NCBI GenBank assembly: GCA_037890055.1
Contig: JBBKBD010000010.1
Strand: one strand, 5' to 3'
DNA length: 64,000 nt
Origin: Mediannikoviicoccus sp037890055
GTDB lineage: Bacteria; Bacillota; Clostridia; Tissierellales; Peptoniphilaceae
The notes beneath the pieces were generated by a model. It did no database searches. It was not told where the DNA came from and saw only the letters and a program-made list of their open reading frames with translations. A program made the position numbers and the translations under genes. Below, piece by piece: positions 24,474-32,901 of the stretch (its first letter is position 1; each line of letters begins with the position of its first letter).

Positions 24474-25016
24474 TTATTCTGCAGTAACTTCTTCTGCTTC
24501 TTGTGCAGGACCTTCCTCAGATCCTTCTTCTTTTTTCTTAGCTATAGCATCTAATAAGTATACGAAGTTAGATACTGGTGCCTTCAAGCTACCAAGTAAC
24601 TTACCGATAAGAACTTCTTTAGATGGTATAGACGCTAATTCTTTAACACCTTCAATGTCAAGAAATTTTTCATCAATATAACCTGCTTTAATTTCTAAGT
24701 TTTCATGCTCTTTTGCAAAGTCATTAGTAATTCTAGCAGCTGCAGTTTCTTCGCCCATACTGAATGCAATTGCATTTGGACCATTTAAATGTTCTAAGAT
24801 AGAATCATGTCCAAGGTTTTTAAATGCAATGTTCATCATTGTATTCTTGTAAACTTTGTAAACTACATCTTCTTTTCTGAATCTTTCTCTTAGTTCTGTT
24901 AACTCTTCAACATTTAGTCCTCTATAGTCAACTAATACCATTGATTTAGATTCTTCAATGTTTTTAGTAATTTCAGATACTACTGATTCTTTTTGCTTTA
25001 AAACGTGATCTTTCAA
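24474..25016 (-). CDS. rplJ: 50S ribosomal protein L10
   Basis: A 180-residue protein that anchors L7/L12 dimers to the ribosome and represses its own operon by binding the mRNA leader. The N-terminal domain has SMVLVDYRGLNVEELTELR and VYKNTMMNIAF; the C-terminal helix and acidic tail (EEGSEEGPAQEAEEV) bind L7/L12. Confidence 0.97.
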   Translation of the reverse strand: MKDHVLKQKESVVSEITKNIEESKSMVLVDYRGLNVEELTELRERFRKEDVVYKVYKNTMMNIAFKNLGHDSILEHLNGPNAIAFSMGEETAAARITNDFAKEHENLEIKAGYIDEKFLDIEGVKELASIPSKEVLIGKLLGSLKAPVSNFVYLLDAIAKKKEEGSEEGPAQEAEEVTAE

Positions 25017-25173
25017 AAAAATTCACCTCCACTACCGTTTAATACCAAAAACTTAAATATAAAAAATCTTTCTACCCAAAAAGGCAGAAAGATCTGAATT
25101 CAATCTTGTCTACCTCGGTAGGAAATTAAGTTTTCACACCTACTGTCTTTGGCAGTATTTAATTACCTAGTAT
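25017..25173 (-). ncRNA. Ribosomal protein L10 leader with attenuator
   Basis: The leader between the promoter and rplJ contains the conserved AGGTGTGAAAAC segment and CCTACCGAGGTAG hairpin typical of L10 leaders. It is followed at 25066-25093 by a terminator-like hairpin (ATCTTTCT/AGAAAGAT with a T-run). L10 or its complex with L12 binds such leaders to shut off its own synthesis. Confidence 0.8.
25066..25093 (-). terminator. Attenuator terminator in the L10 leader
   Basis: The stem ATCTTTCT/AGAAAGAT plus CC/GG closes an A-rich loop; the minus-strand tail is TTTTTTATA. It lies between the L10 binding region and the rplJ RBS, so termination here would be the regulated step. Confidence 0.75.
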
Positions 25174-25202
25174 ATTATGACAGATGTTTTTTAATCTGTC
25201 AA
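25174..25202 (-). promoter_or_regulatory. Promoter of rplJ-rplL
   Basis: Perfect -35 TTGACA (25197-25202), 17-base spacer and -10 CATAAT (25174-25179) on the minus strand, 6 bases after the stop of rplY. Confidence 0.85.
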
Positions 25203-25207
25203 GCTTT

Positions 25208-25855
25208 TTATTCTTCTTCTGCTGCTGCTTCTTCAGTTTCGTCAACAGTTGGAACATCAGCTGCGTCTACTTCTTCTGCATCTTCTTCAATAACTTCTTC
25301 TCTTGGTTCAGAAAGAATTGCAACTGGTTCATCAGCATCTTCAAATAATTCAATCTTGTCGTTTCCGTAGATATCTAAGTCAGCAACTGTTAATGTTTCA
25401 CCAATCTTCATATTTTCTACATTTACAATAGCTTCTGAAGGGATGTCTGATGGAAGACATTCAACTTCAATTTCATTTAGTAAGTGCATTAATACTGATG
25501 GTTGTTCGTGGATGTTGTCTCTTCCTTCACAAACAACTGGAACAACAACTCTCATCTTAGTATTCATGTCTACACCAACGAAGTCAACGTGAACGTATTG
25601 GTTCTTGAAAGGATGTTTTTGAACGTCTTTAATAAGAGCCTTTCTTTCTTTTCCGTCAATGTTTAAAGTTACAAGGTTAGAAGTACCTGCTGTTAAGTAT
25701 AACTTTTCTAAGTCTCTTTCTTCTACAACTAGATTGACGTTTTCTTCTCCTCTTTGATAGATAACTCCTGGAACTCTTTTTTCCACTCTTAATTTATCTA
25801 CTTTATTCTTTCCTGTACCCATTCTAACTTGGGCGTTAATTTTAAAATCTGTCAT
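25208..25855 (-). CDS. rplY: 50S ribosomal protein L25 (general stress protein CTC form)
   Basis: A 215-residue 5S rRNA-binding protein. The L25 domain (about 1-90) is followed by the TL5/CTC beta domain (about 95-180) and a very acidic tail (EEDAEEVDAADVPTVDET). The ATG at 25855 is preferred because GGAGG lies 5 bases upstream and would otherwise fall inside the gene. No clear terminator separates it from the rplJ promoter. Confidence 0.93.
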   Translation of the reverse strand: MTDFKINAQVRMGTGKNKVDKLRVEKRVPGVIYQRGEENVNLVVEERDLEKLYLTAGTSNLVTLNIDGKERKALIKDVQKHPFKNQYVHVDFVGVDMNTKMRVVVPVVCEGRDNIHEQPSVLMHLLNEIEVECLPSDIPSEAIVNVENMKIGETLTVADLDIYGNDKIELFEDADEPVAILSEPREEVIEEDAEEVDAADVPTVDETEEAAAEEE

Positions 25856-25876
25856 GCTTACCTCCATATAAAAATA

Positions 25877-26122
25877 TTAAGACTTTAACAATAATAACAC
25901 AATTATGCCCGGAATGCCAAATATTCCTGCAACTAATGCATTTAAAAATGTTAAGTTTAATGTAATTCCAAAAATTCCACCTATTAAATTGAAAACAAAT
26001 AATAGTAACAAGCCTGAAATACTATTGATAATTAGCTTGCCCACAGCTTTTATTGAAAAGCTTAGGAGTCTAAAAAATAGCATCATTAGTACAACGGCTA
26101 TTATGATTACAAAAATCTGCAT
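25877..26122 (-). CDS. bofA: BofA-family membrane protein (pro-sigma-K processing inhibitor family)
   Basis: An 81-residue, almost wholly hydrophobic protein with two or three membrane segments and the BofA-family end GIFGIPGIIVLLLLK. In Bacillus BofA holds SpoIVFB inactive in the forespore membrane. No other sporulation gene is visible here, so the family may serve another membrane function in this organism. It lies 21 bases upstream of rplY. Confidence 0.8.
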   Translation of the reverse strand: MQIFVIIIAVVLMMLFFRLLSFSIKAVGKLIINSISGLLLLFVFNLIGGIFGITLNLTFLNALVAGIFGIPGIIVLLLLKS

Positions 26123-26139
26123 AATATCACCAGCTAATA

Positions 26140-27504
26140 TTAGTTTTCGTCATTTGAATCGTCATCATTTTTTTGGTCACTATCATTATTATAATTATTA
26201 TTTTCGCCATTGTCATCATTTGTATCTTGATTTGTGTCGTCTTGTTGATTGTCATTTTCTTCATTTGTATCTTGATTTGTGTCGTCTTGCTGATTGTCAT
26301 TTTCTTCATTTGTATTTAAGTTATTTTCTTTACTTACTTTAGCAAGACCTAAATACTCTTCTAAGCATAAATTATTTCTATGCATTTCATCTGCAACAGT
26401 TGGCTCCACAAATCTTATATGCCATGGTTCAAACTTTCTTCCAGTTATATTTTCCTTGTCCTTAGGATATCTGATAATGAATCCATATTTATGAGCGTTT
26501 TCAACTAGCCACTTATACTCCTTGCTGTCTTGGAAATTGTCGTTGTACTTATTTTCATAATCCTCTCCAACAACGTCAAATGCAAGGCCAGTTTGATGTT
26601 CGCTCTTACCTGGTTCAACCTGTGATCCATCCGCCATGTACTCTCCAAATGCAGATACGCCATCGGTATATCCATTTGTCTTTTGTTGTTCATAGCTTCT
26701 AAAGTCACTTGCAATTTTTATTATTATTCCATCATTCTTAGCTTTTCTTGCCATGATGTCAAAGTTTGTCTTTGCCTGTACATTCATTCCTGGTTGGAAG
26801 TCTTCTGGCAAGCTATATTGATTATTTACCACAAGTATTCCCTTTATAACCTTAAGTTGGTCTGGGTTATTTACAGTTGAAAGGTTTGAACTTTCAATAT
26901 AACCGTCGATGCCGTTGTATCTAACTTTGTTAAATCCATTTGTAACACCATAGTTTTCAAGGTATTCTCCAGCTGCAATTTCTCCAAGCTCTGTAGATGA
27001 AGTATTGCTTTCTTGATAATACTTAGCAGATTTTGTAACTAATACAAAACCTTTCAAACTTGTGGTTTCATTGCTATTTACGGTTTCCACAATATTTGCA
27101 GGGTCTGTACCTGCTATGTTTTTCTTGTTTTTTGCATCAAGAACTGATTTTAGTAAAAGCGCAAGGATTAAAACTGCTATAATTGAAACTCCAACAGTAA
27201 TCATTCGCTTTTTCTTTTTCTGTTCTTCTCTTTTCTTCATTGCAATGTGTTGTAATCTTCTTCTCTCTTGCTCAATAGCCTTAGGATCCATCTTTATGGT
27301 ATGGTCCCTAAAGTTTTGATTTCTTTCGTAAGAAGGGTTATGCTCTGATGAAGAATTTCTTCGTCTATACTCCTCAGACCTTTGAGTTCTCTGTCTGGAC
27401 TCTTCGTCTCTTGTGACATTTCTGTTTTTCAGTCCATCCACACCTTGATCTAAGAAGCTATATTTTTCGTTGATATCTCTAAAACTCTTTCTTCTCTTAG
27501 ACAT
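26140..27504 (-). CDS. Membrane-anchored D,D-carboxypeptidase (VanY, peptidase M15B) with SH3 domain and acidic repeat tail
   Basis: A 454-residue protein: a basic, Arg/Gln-rich cytoplasmic region (1-100), one transmembrane helix (101-119), an SH3-like domain (about 150-210) and an M15B domain (about 220-385). The zinc/catalytic motif SEHQTGLAFD is at 301-310 and EPWHIRF at 359-365. It trims the terminal D-Ala from peptidoglycan stem peptides. The C-terminus (about 395-454) is an Asn/Asp/Gln tail built partly from two copies of a 15-residue unit, probably a flexible wall-spanning or calcium-binding stretch. It overlaps the upstream glycosyltransferase by 8 bases. Confidence 0.9.
   Translation of the reverse strand: MSKRRKSFRDINEKYSFLDQGVDGLKNRNVTRDEESRQRTQRSEEYRRRNSSSEHNPSYERNQNFRDHTIKMDPKAIEQERRRLQHIAMKKREEQKKKKRMITVGVSIIAVLILALLLKSVLDAKNKKNIAGTDPANIVETVNSNETTSLKGFVLVTKSAKYYQESNTSSTELGEIAAGEYLENYGVTNGFNKVRYNGIDGYIESSNLSTVNNPDQLKVIKGILVVNNQYSLPEDFQPGMNVQAKTNFDIMARKAKNDGIIIKIASDFRSYEQQKTNGYTDGVSAFGEYMADGSQVEPGKSEHQTGLAFDVVGEDYENKYNDNFQDSKEYKWLVENAHKYGFIIRYPKDKENITGRKFEPWHIRFVEPTVADEMHRNNLCLEEYLGLAKVSKENNLNTNEENDNQQDDTNQDTNEENDNQQDDTNQDTNDDNGENNNYNNDSDQKNDDDSNDEN
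26216..26314 (-). repeat. 45-bp in-frame tandem repeat in the carboxypeptidase tail
   Basis: Two nearly identical 45-base units (26216-26260 and 26261-26305) and a 9-base partial third. Each encodes NEENDNQQDDTNQDT-type residues. Only one base differs, pointing to recent duplication or slippage. Confidence 0.92.
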
Positions 27505-28654
27505 TTTTTACTCCTTTTGAAACTGAGGAATATATTTTTAGTAAATCTTTTACACTTGCCTCTTTTGAAAAGTTCAAGTCCACATACTCCCTAATTTCTA
27601 GTTTGTTAAATCCTTTTATACCATTATACATTAATTTTAGTTTATTTGCTAAGTCTAAGACATTGTTTTTCTCTGCAATTACGCCATTAAACTCCCTAAT
27701 GAAGTGTTCAGAGCCTCCATTGTTCACTGTAATAACTGGAAGACCACAGTTCATCGCCTCAATATACACCTTTCCATAGGTTTCATGATGAGAGGCCAAT
27801 ATAAAAAGATCTGACTTGTTGTACTCTTCATTTATTTCACTTAAACTCTTATGACCCATTAAAAATATTTTATCTTCCATTCCATTTTTTTGAATCAACT
27901 TAATAAGATTTTCCCTTTCAGGCCCTTGTCCAAAGATTTTTAAAGTAGCATTTTTATCTTTAAACACATTTGTAAAGGCTTCTATAACTTCAAAATGGCC
28001 CTTGTCTTTAATTAAATTTCCCGTTGATACCACATGGAACGTATCTTCATCAAAATTATAATTTTTTAAAGTAAATGAATTTGTGTCAACTACAGTGGGA
28101 GATACGACCGGAACTACACCAAAGTTTTTCTCCATAATTTTTTTAAAGTATGGGCTTCCTACAATTAGTTTGTCACAGTTATTATAGACATATTCTCCAA
28201 TAATCCTCTTCTCTTTTGATATATCGTTAATATCTTCCTTGTTCACATGGGAAGAGTGCTCTGAAATTACAATTGGCAAATCTATTTTATTTTCTTTAAT
28301 GACTTTTACAAAGGGATATGAATAATTTAGAAAATGTGAGTGTAAAATATTAGTTCCCTTTTCTCTACCCAAAATTTTTGGAAGATATTTTTTTAGTGCA
28401 AGGCTTCCATATTTCATTTGAGTTAGTTCATTTAAATTGCCTAGGGGAACACTGATATTATAATATCTTATTCCCTTGTACTCACCTTCACTATAGCCCC
28501 ACTTTCTCCATCTTCTAATTGATCTTATGTCAAGGGACACCATGTATACATCAATCCCCTCTTCCTTCAAGGCTTTGGCGTATTCAAATTGATGTATTCC
28601 ATACATTGGGGTCTTTTCATTTGGAATGCCTTGTGTGGCCATCAACACTTTCAT
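27497..28654 (-). CDS. Glycosyltransferase family 4
   Basis: A 385-residue GT-B enzyme. The N-terminal domain holds MATQGIPNEKTPMYGIHQFEYAKAL, and the C-terminal nucleotide-sugar domain has STGNLIKDKGHFEVIEAF, KIFGQGPERENL and the donor-binding HHETYGKVYIEAMNCGLPVI. It is the last sugar gene of a three-gene glycan module (with a CapD-like epimerase and another GT4), probably for a surface polysaccharide. The sugar is not identifiable. Confidence 0.88.
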   Translation of the reverse strand: MKVLMATQGIPNEKTPMYGIHQFEYAKALKEEGIDVYMVSLDIRSIRRWRKWGYSEGEYKGIRYYNISVPLGNLNELTQMKYGSLALKKYLPKILGREKGTNILHSHFLNYSYPFVKVIKENKIDLPIVISEHSSHVNKEDINDISKEKRIIGEYVYNNCDKLIVGSPYFKKIMEKNFGVVPVVSPTVVDTNSFTLKNYNFDEDTFHVVSTGNLIKDKGHFEVIEAFTNVFKDKNATLKIFGQGPERENLIKLIQKNGMEDKIFLMGHKSLSEINEEYNKSDLFILASHHETYGKVYIEAMNCGLPVITVNNGGSEHFIREFNGVIAEKNNVLDLANKLKLMYNGIKGFNKLEIREYVDLNFSKEASVKDLLKIYSSVSKGVKNV

Positions 28655-28655
28655 T

Positions 28656-30503
28656 TTATTTCTCCAACCTTTCAGGAGTGAAGTTAGGAACGATATTTTT
28701 TAAATCCCTAAGTATTACATTGTAATCCTTCTGATCCAAGTCTCCCTTAAGTTTATTTAATCCCTCTTCTAACATTTCTTTGTCATGTATAACTGGTTTT
28801 TCAATAAATATCTTTTTAAATTCTGTTTTTGTAGAATTGTCTAAGTCCAAAATTAACTCTTCATATAGTTTTTCCCCAGGACGTAGCCCTGTGAATTCTA
28901 TTTTAATATCTTCATTTGGTATAAATCCAGAAAGTTCAATTAATTTTTCTGCCAAGTCTACAATTCTAACTGGCTCACCCATGTCAAGTATAAATATCTC
29001 TCCACCTTTTGCAATTGCTCCAGCCTGCATAACCAATTGGCAGGCCTCTGGAATGGTCATGAAATATCTTATAATGTCAGGATGTGTAACTGTTACTGGC
29101 CCTCCATTTTTAATTTGTTCTTTAAATAGAGGTATAACTGAACCATTGGACCCTAACACATTTCCAAACCTAACTGCAACGAAGTCGGTATTTGATTCCC
29201 TATTTATGGTTTGAATCATTATTTCGCAAATCCTCTTTGTACATCCCATTACGGAAGTTGGATTAACCGCCTTGTCCGTAGATATGTTTACAAACTTTTT
29301 CACACCATACTTGTCGGAGCATTTTAAAATATTTAAAGTTCCAAACACATTGTTTTTCACCGCTGATATTGGCGAATCTTCCATTAGTGGAACGTGCTTG
29401 TGGGCTGCTGCGTGAAATACTATTTCAGGTCTATACTTATCAAAGACACTGTCCATTCGGTCCATGTCCCTAATACTGTCTATTAGCACTTCGATGGGTG
29501 GATTTTTATATTTTCTAATAAGTTCCATTTGAATATTGTAGATGCTATTTTCATAAATATCTAGCATTACCATCTTCTTTGGACCAAATTTAATTATCTG
29601 TCTACACAGTTCGGAACCTATGGAGCCACCGGCACCGGTAATTAAAATCACCTTGTCTTTAATAAAATCCTCTAGAGAGTCTTGGTCCAAATGAATTTCA
29701 TCTCTTCCTAAAAGGTCTTCAATTTGAACTTCTCTCATCTTAGACAAGTCAAAATTCTTTTCGTCTATTACGGTGTAGTACCCTGGTATTAATTTTGTCT
29801 TTATCTTTGTCCTATTACATCTTTGAAGTATTTCCCTTGCATCATTTTCCTCTGCAGAAGGAAGTGCAACGATTATCTCTTCAATACCATAGTCATTTAC
29901 AACCTTTTCAATATCATCTCTAGTTCCAAGAACAGGTACTCCCTTTATGATTTTATTCTTTTTATTTATATCATCGTCGATGAAGCCAATGGGAACATTT
30001 AATATCTCAGCGTGTTTGTTAAGCTCCTTTACCACCAACACTCCCGCTTCACCTGCGCCTATTATAAGAGTCTTTTTTGGTTTCTTTCCAGTTTTATTAG
30101 GTGACTTAGTATCTATAAGGCTATACTTCGCCCTTGAAAGTAGTCTTACTCCTGGAACTAAACCAGACTGAATAACAAGTCCTATAACATAAATTGACCT
30201 TGGCAAGTCCTTGTCAATAGCAATTAACATTCCTACTACAACGATTATGTTTGCAATTAGAACTGCAAATTCAGCTCTTACAAATTCTTCAATACTTGCA
30301 TATCTCCATAGGGTTTTGTAAAGCCCCATAATGAAGAATACAAGTATACAAAATGCTGTTATAAATGGAGCGTATTTGAAATATACATTTAAGTATATGT
30401 CTGGTAATGTACCGTCAAATCTCAAATACAATCCAAAGATATAACTAAAATTTATGATTATTATGTCAAGTAAAACCAAAGTAATTGTTCTTAAGTACCT
30501 CAT
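28656..30503 (-). CDS. Membrane-bound nucleotide-sugar 4,6-dehydratase/epimerase (CapD/PglF-like)
   Basis: A 615-residue protein. Four N-terminal transmembrane helices (about 8-115) precede a CoA-binding-like Rossmann domain (LIIGAGEAGVLVVKEL, about 145) and a long-chain SDR domain with NAD motif ILITGAGGSIGSELCRQI (about 290) and AAHKHVPLMEDSP; the STDKAVNPTSVMGCTKR block holds the catalytic lysine region. Such enzymes act on UDP-GlcNAc in the first step toward bacillosamine, QuiNAc or FucNAc. It abuts both glycosyltransferases within 2 bases. Confidence 0.9.
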   Translation of the reverse strand: MRYLRTITLVLLDIIIINFSYIFGLYLRFDGTLPDIYLNVYFKYAPFITAFCILVFFIMGLYKTLWRYASIEEFVRAEFAVLIANIIVVVGMLIAIDKDLPRSIYVIGLVIQSGLVPGVRLLSRAKYSLIDTKSPNKTGKKPKKTLIIGAGEAGVLVVKELNKHAEILNVPIGFIDDDINKKNKIIKGVPVLGTRDDIEKVVNDYGIEEIIVALPSAEENDAREILQRCNRTKIKTKLIPGYYTVIDEKNFDLSKMREVQIEDLLGRDEIHLDQDSLEDFIKDKVILITGAGGSIGSELCRQIIKFGPKKMVMLDIYENSIYNIQMELIRKYKNPPIEVLIDSIRDMDRMDSVFDKYRPEIVFHAAAHKHVPLMEDSPISAVKNNVFGTLNILKCSDKYGVKKFVNISTDKAVNPTSVMGCTKRICEIMIQTINRESNTDFVAVRFGNVLGSNGSVIPLFKEQIKNGGPVTVTHPDIIRYFMTIPEACQLVMQAGAIAKGGEIFILDMGEPVRIVDLAEKLIELSGFIPNEDIKIEFTGLRPGEKLYEELILDLDNSTKTEFKKIFIEKPVIHDKEMLEEGLNKLKGDLDQKDYNVILRDLKNIVPNFTPERLEK

Positions 30504-31586
30504 CTAACTCTCCTCTTTAAAACTTTGATAAACACTTTCTATTTTAGCAAAGTTTTCTTTAAGTATAAACTTATCTAATACATATTCCCTAGCATTTTTT
30601 CCCATTTCAATTCGTAAATCTCTATCCAAATAAAGTTTTTCTAAAGATTTAAAAAGCTCCGTTACATTTTCTGGCTCCACAAGTAAGGAACTCTTTCCTG
30701 GACATGTTGCTTCAGGTAATCCTCCTACATTGGAGCACACAACTGGCACACCACAGCTTTGAGCTTCAACTGCAGACACACCAAAGCTCTCTTGTAATGA
30801 CGGGAATACTGCCACATCCATTTCATTGTAGGTGTCTACAACTTTATCAATGTCTAAATAGCCTCTAAATTCAACTAATTCATCTATACCCAGTTCTTTA
30901 GAAAGATTTTTAAGATTCTCTTTTTCTTCACCGATGCCTGCAATAATTAGTTTAAATTTTTCATCTTTATAATTATCTACAAGCTCTTTAAAAGCTCTTA
31001 TTAAATAGTCTAGGCCATATACTTTAAAAAGCGACTTCACAGTTCCAATAGTAAATTCATTTTTATTTTTAAACCCAGGAATAGGTTTAAAAGTTTCGGT
31101 GTTAACTCCAAAGTATGTTACCATGACATCTCTATTTGTATATTTTTGAATTTCATCCTTCATGTCGCTTGATGTGGACAAGATAACAGAAGGCTTTTTT
31201 AAATTGTATTTCAACAGGCTCTTATGAATAAAAGACCTTCTTGGAAAGTCATAGACATCAGAACCCCATACGGAAAGTATGTATGGCTTAAAATTTAAAA
31301 GCGCTCCTAATAATCCATAGCTAGTGGCATAGTGGGCATGAACTATATCTGGTTTTTCTTTTTTTATAATTTCTTTGACTTTCTTAATCTTCCCAAAATA
31401 TGAAAAGAGTTTTTTTCTATCGCTTTCATAAATCGTCTCTCCAACATTGAAGTTATAAACCTTACATCCAGGTATACTTCCTTCCGTAAGAGATATAACG
31501 ATAATTTCATAGCCTCTATTCAAAAAATATTCGCACCACTTCTTAGTGTGGGCAGAAGTTACGTCTGCAAAAAAACAAATTTTCAT
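30504..31586 (-). CDS. Glycosyltransferase family 4
   Basis: A 360-residue GT-B enzyme: start KICFFADVTSAHTKKWCEYF, HAHYATSYGLLG, GSDVYDFPRRS, donor-domain IGTVKSLFKVYGLDYLIRAF and the EX7E-like ESFGVSAVEAQSCGVPVVCSNVGG. The ATG at 31586 is chosen: GGAG lies 6 bases before it and the protein then begins at the first beta strand; a start 66 bases upstream would add an unrelated leader. It is the first gene of the glycan module. Confidence 0.88.
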   Translation of the reverse strand: MKICFFADVTSAHTKKWCEYFLNRGYEIIVISLTEGSIPGCKVYNFNVGETIYESDRKKLFSYFGKIKKVKEIIKKEKPDIVHAHYATSYGLLGALLNFKPYILSVWGSDVYDFPRRSFIHKSLLKYNLKKPSVILSTSSDMKDEIQKYTNRDVMVTYFGVNTETFKPIPGFKNKNEFTIGTVKSLFKVYGLDYLIRAFKELVDNYKDEKFKLIIAGIGEEKENLKNLSKELGIDELVEFRGYLDIDKVVDTYNEMDVAVFPSLQESFGVSAVEAQSCGVPVVCSNVGGLPEATCPGKSSLLVEPENVTELFKSLEKLYLDRDLRIEMGKNAREYVLDKFILKENFAKIESVYQSFKEES

Positions 31587-31655
31587 TTCCATCTCCATTT
31601 CTAATGAAATTATACCATAGAAAAGCTTTACTCTTCTAAATTGGTTGGGCAATAA

Positions 31656-31684
31656 AAAATCCCCTGAAGAGTGTTTCAGGAGAT
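31656..31684 (-). terminator. Terminator of rpsF-ssb-rpsR
   Basis: CCTGAA-GAGTGT-TTCAGG (31663-31680) plus outer pairs, with minus-strand tail ATTTTTTATT. Confidence 0.85.
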
Positions 31685-31696
31685 AGTTTTATTTTA

Positions 31697-31921
31697 TTAT
31701 TCTGCAGAGTATGGTAATAATGCAACTTGTCTTGCTTTTTTAATCTCTTCAGTAACAGCTCTTTGGTGTTTTGCACAACATCCAGTAGCTCTTCTTGGAA
31801 GGATTTTACCTCTGTCAGAAATGTATTTCTTTAAAGTATTGATATCTTTATAGTCGATCTTTTTGTTCTTATCAGCACAAAAAGCACATACTCTTCTTCT
31901 AGGTCTAAATCTTCTTTGCAT
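31697..31921 (-). CDS. rpsR: 30S ribosomal protein S18 (zinc-ribbon form)
   Basis: A 74-residue protein with the typical RRFRPRRRVCAFCADK opening and KILPRRATGCCAKHQRAVTEEIKKARQVALLPY. Cysteines in CAFC and CCAKH make the zinc-binding version. It forms a heterodimer with S6 on the 30S platform. The second ATG (31921) is used as start. Confidence 0.96.
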   Translation of the reverse strand: MQRRFRPRRRVCAFCADKNKKIDYKDINTLKKYISDRGKILPRRATGCCAKHQRAVTEEIKKARQVALLPYSAE

Positions 31922-31937
31922 CAAAGTACCTCCTTAT

Positions 31938-32465
31938 CTAAAATGGTATATCGTCATCATTTAAAGGAAAAGCATCGCCACCTAGGCCAAAATCATCCTC
32001 TGGAAAATCTTGACTAAAACCAATTTCTTTATTGTAGTTGTTTCCTTGATTAAAGCCTTGGTTTTCCTGATTATAATTCGAATTGCCTTGGTTGTAGTTT
32101 GAATTACCTTGATTATTTCTTTGACCTGAACCACCGATGAAGAAAATTCTATCAGCAATGACATCTGTTCTGTAAACTCTCTTACCATCTTGTCCATCAT
32201 ATGAGCTGGTTTGAATTCTTCCTGAAACAGCTAATTCTCTTCCCTTAGTAATATAAGTTGATATAAGTTCAGCTGTCTTACCAAACGCGGTAACTCCTAT
32301 GAAGTCAGCAGTTGGTTGACCTTTTTGTTCAGCTTCCATCTTCTTGTCCCTAGACATACCTCTGTCTACAGCTAATGTGAATCTACAAATAGCTAAACCT
32401 GATCCTGCTGCATATCTAAGTTCAGGGTCTCTAGTAAGTCTTCCTATTAAATTAACGCTATTCAA
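31938..32465 (-). CDS. ssb: Single-stranded DNA-binding protein
   Basis: A 175-residue protein. The OB fold (1-110) begins MNSVNLIGRLTRDPELRY; a Gln/Asn/Gly-rich linker (about 118-150, GNSNYNQGNSNYNQENQ) leads to the partner-binding tip DDDIPF. It lies between rpsF and rpsR, the normal Firmicutes order. Confidence 0.97.
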   Translation of the reverse strand: MNSVNLIGRLTRDPELRYAAGSGLAICRFTLAVDRGMSRDKKMEAEQKGQPTADFIGVTAFGKTAELISTYITKGRELAVSGRIQTSSYDGQDGKRVYRTDVIADRIFFIGGSGQRNNQGNSNYNQGNSNYNQENQGFNQGNNYNKEIGFSQDFPEDDFGLGGDAFPLNDDDIPF

Positions 32466-32476
32466 CTTTGCCCTCC

Positions 32477-32761
32477 TTAGGCTTCCTTTACCACGAACAT
32501 GTATCTTATGATGTGGTCAGAAATTTTACACTTTCTTTGAAGTTCATAAATTAATTCAGGTTCAGCTTCGAAATCAATTATAACGTAGTATCCCTCTTTT
32601 ATATAGTTGATTTCATACGCTAGCTTTCTCTTACCCCATTCATCAACTTCAAGAACTTTACCATTAGATTCAACAGTACTCTTGATAACATCAAGGGCTT
32701 TGTTTCTTACCTCGTCTTCTAGATCTGGTTTGAATACAATAACTCCTTCGTAATTTCTCAT
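32477..32761 (-). CDS. rpsF: 30S ribosomal protein S6
   Basis: A 94-residue protein: MRNYEGVIVFKPDLEDE, WGKRKLAYEINYIKEGYYVIIDFEAEPELI, KISDHIIRYMFVV. The ATG at 32761 follows AAGGAGG by 9 bases; the longer frame upstream is leader sequence. First gene of rpsF-ssb-rpsR. Confidence 0.96.
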   Translation of the reverse strand: MRNYEGVIVFKPDLEDEVRNKALDVIKSTVESNGKVLEVDEWGKRKLAYEINYIKEGYYVIIDFEAEPELIYELQRKCKISDHIIRYMFVVKEA

Positions 32762-32771
32762 GTCTATACAC

Positions 32772-32815
32772 CTCCTTTTGGTCTCTGGCTCGCTTACGCG
32801 GCAAGGATACTTAAG
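32772..32815 (-). promoter_or_regulatory. Possible S6:S18 autoregulatory leader of rpsF
   Basis: The rpsF leader contains a compact hairpin, GCCGCGTAAGCGAGC, with a GTAA loop and a CCG next to it, inside GG..CC pairing. S6-S18 complexes bind leaders with a CCG bulge in many bacteria. The match is from motif memory only. Confidence 0.35.
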
Positions 32816-32816
32816 T

Positions 32817-32845
32817 ATATTACCACAAATAAAAAAATAATTCAA
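32817..32845 (-). promoter_or_regulatory. Probable rpsF promoter
   Basis: Minus strand: -35 TTGAAT (32840-32845) and -10 TAATAT (32817-32822) with a 17-base spacer, upstream of the rpsF leader. Confidence 0.45.
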
Positions 32846-32901
32846 ATATGTATTTAAAGTTTATAAAATGATATAATCGTTTTAGAATAGAGGAGGTTGA
32901 G

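Noticed and set aside
26216..26314. CRISPR-like repeat
   Set aside because: The units are directly adjacent, in frame and coding; there are no unique spacers and no cas genes.
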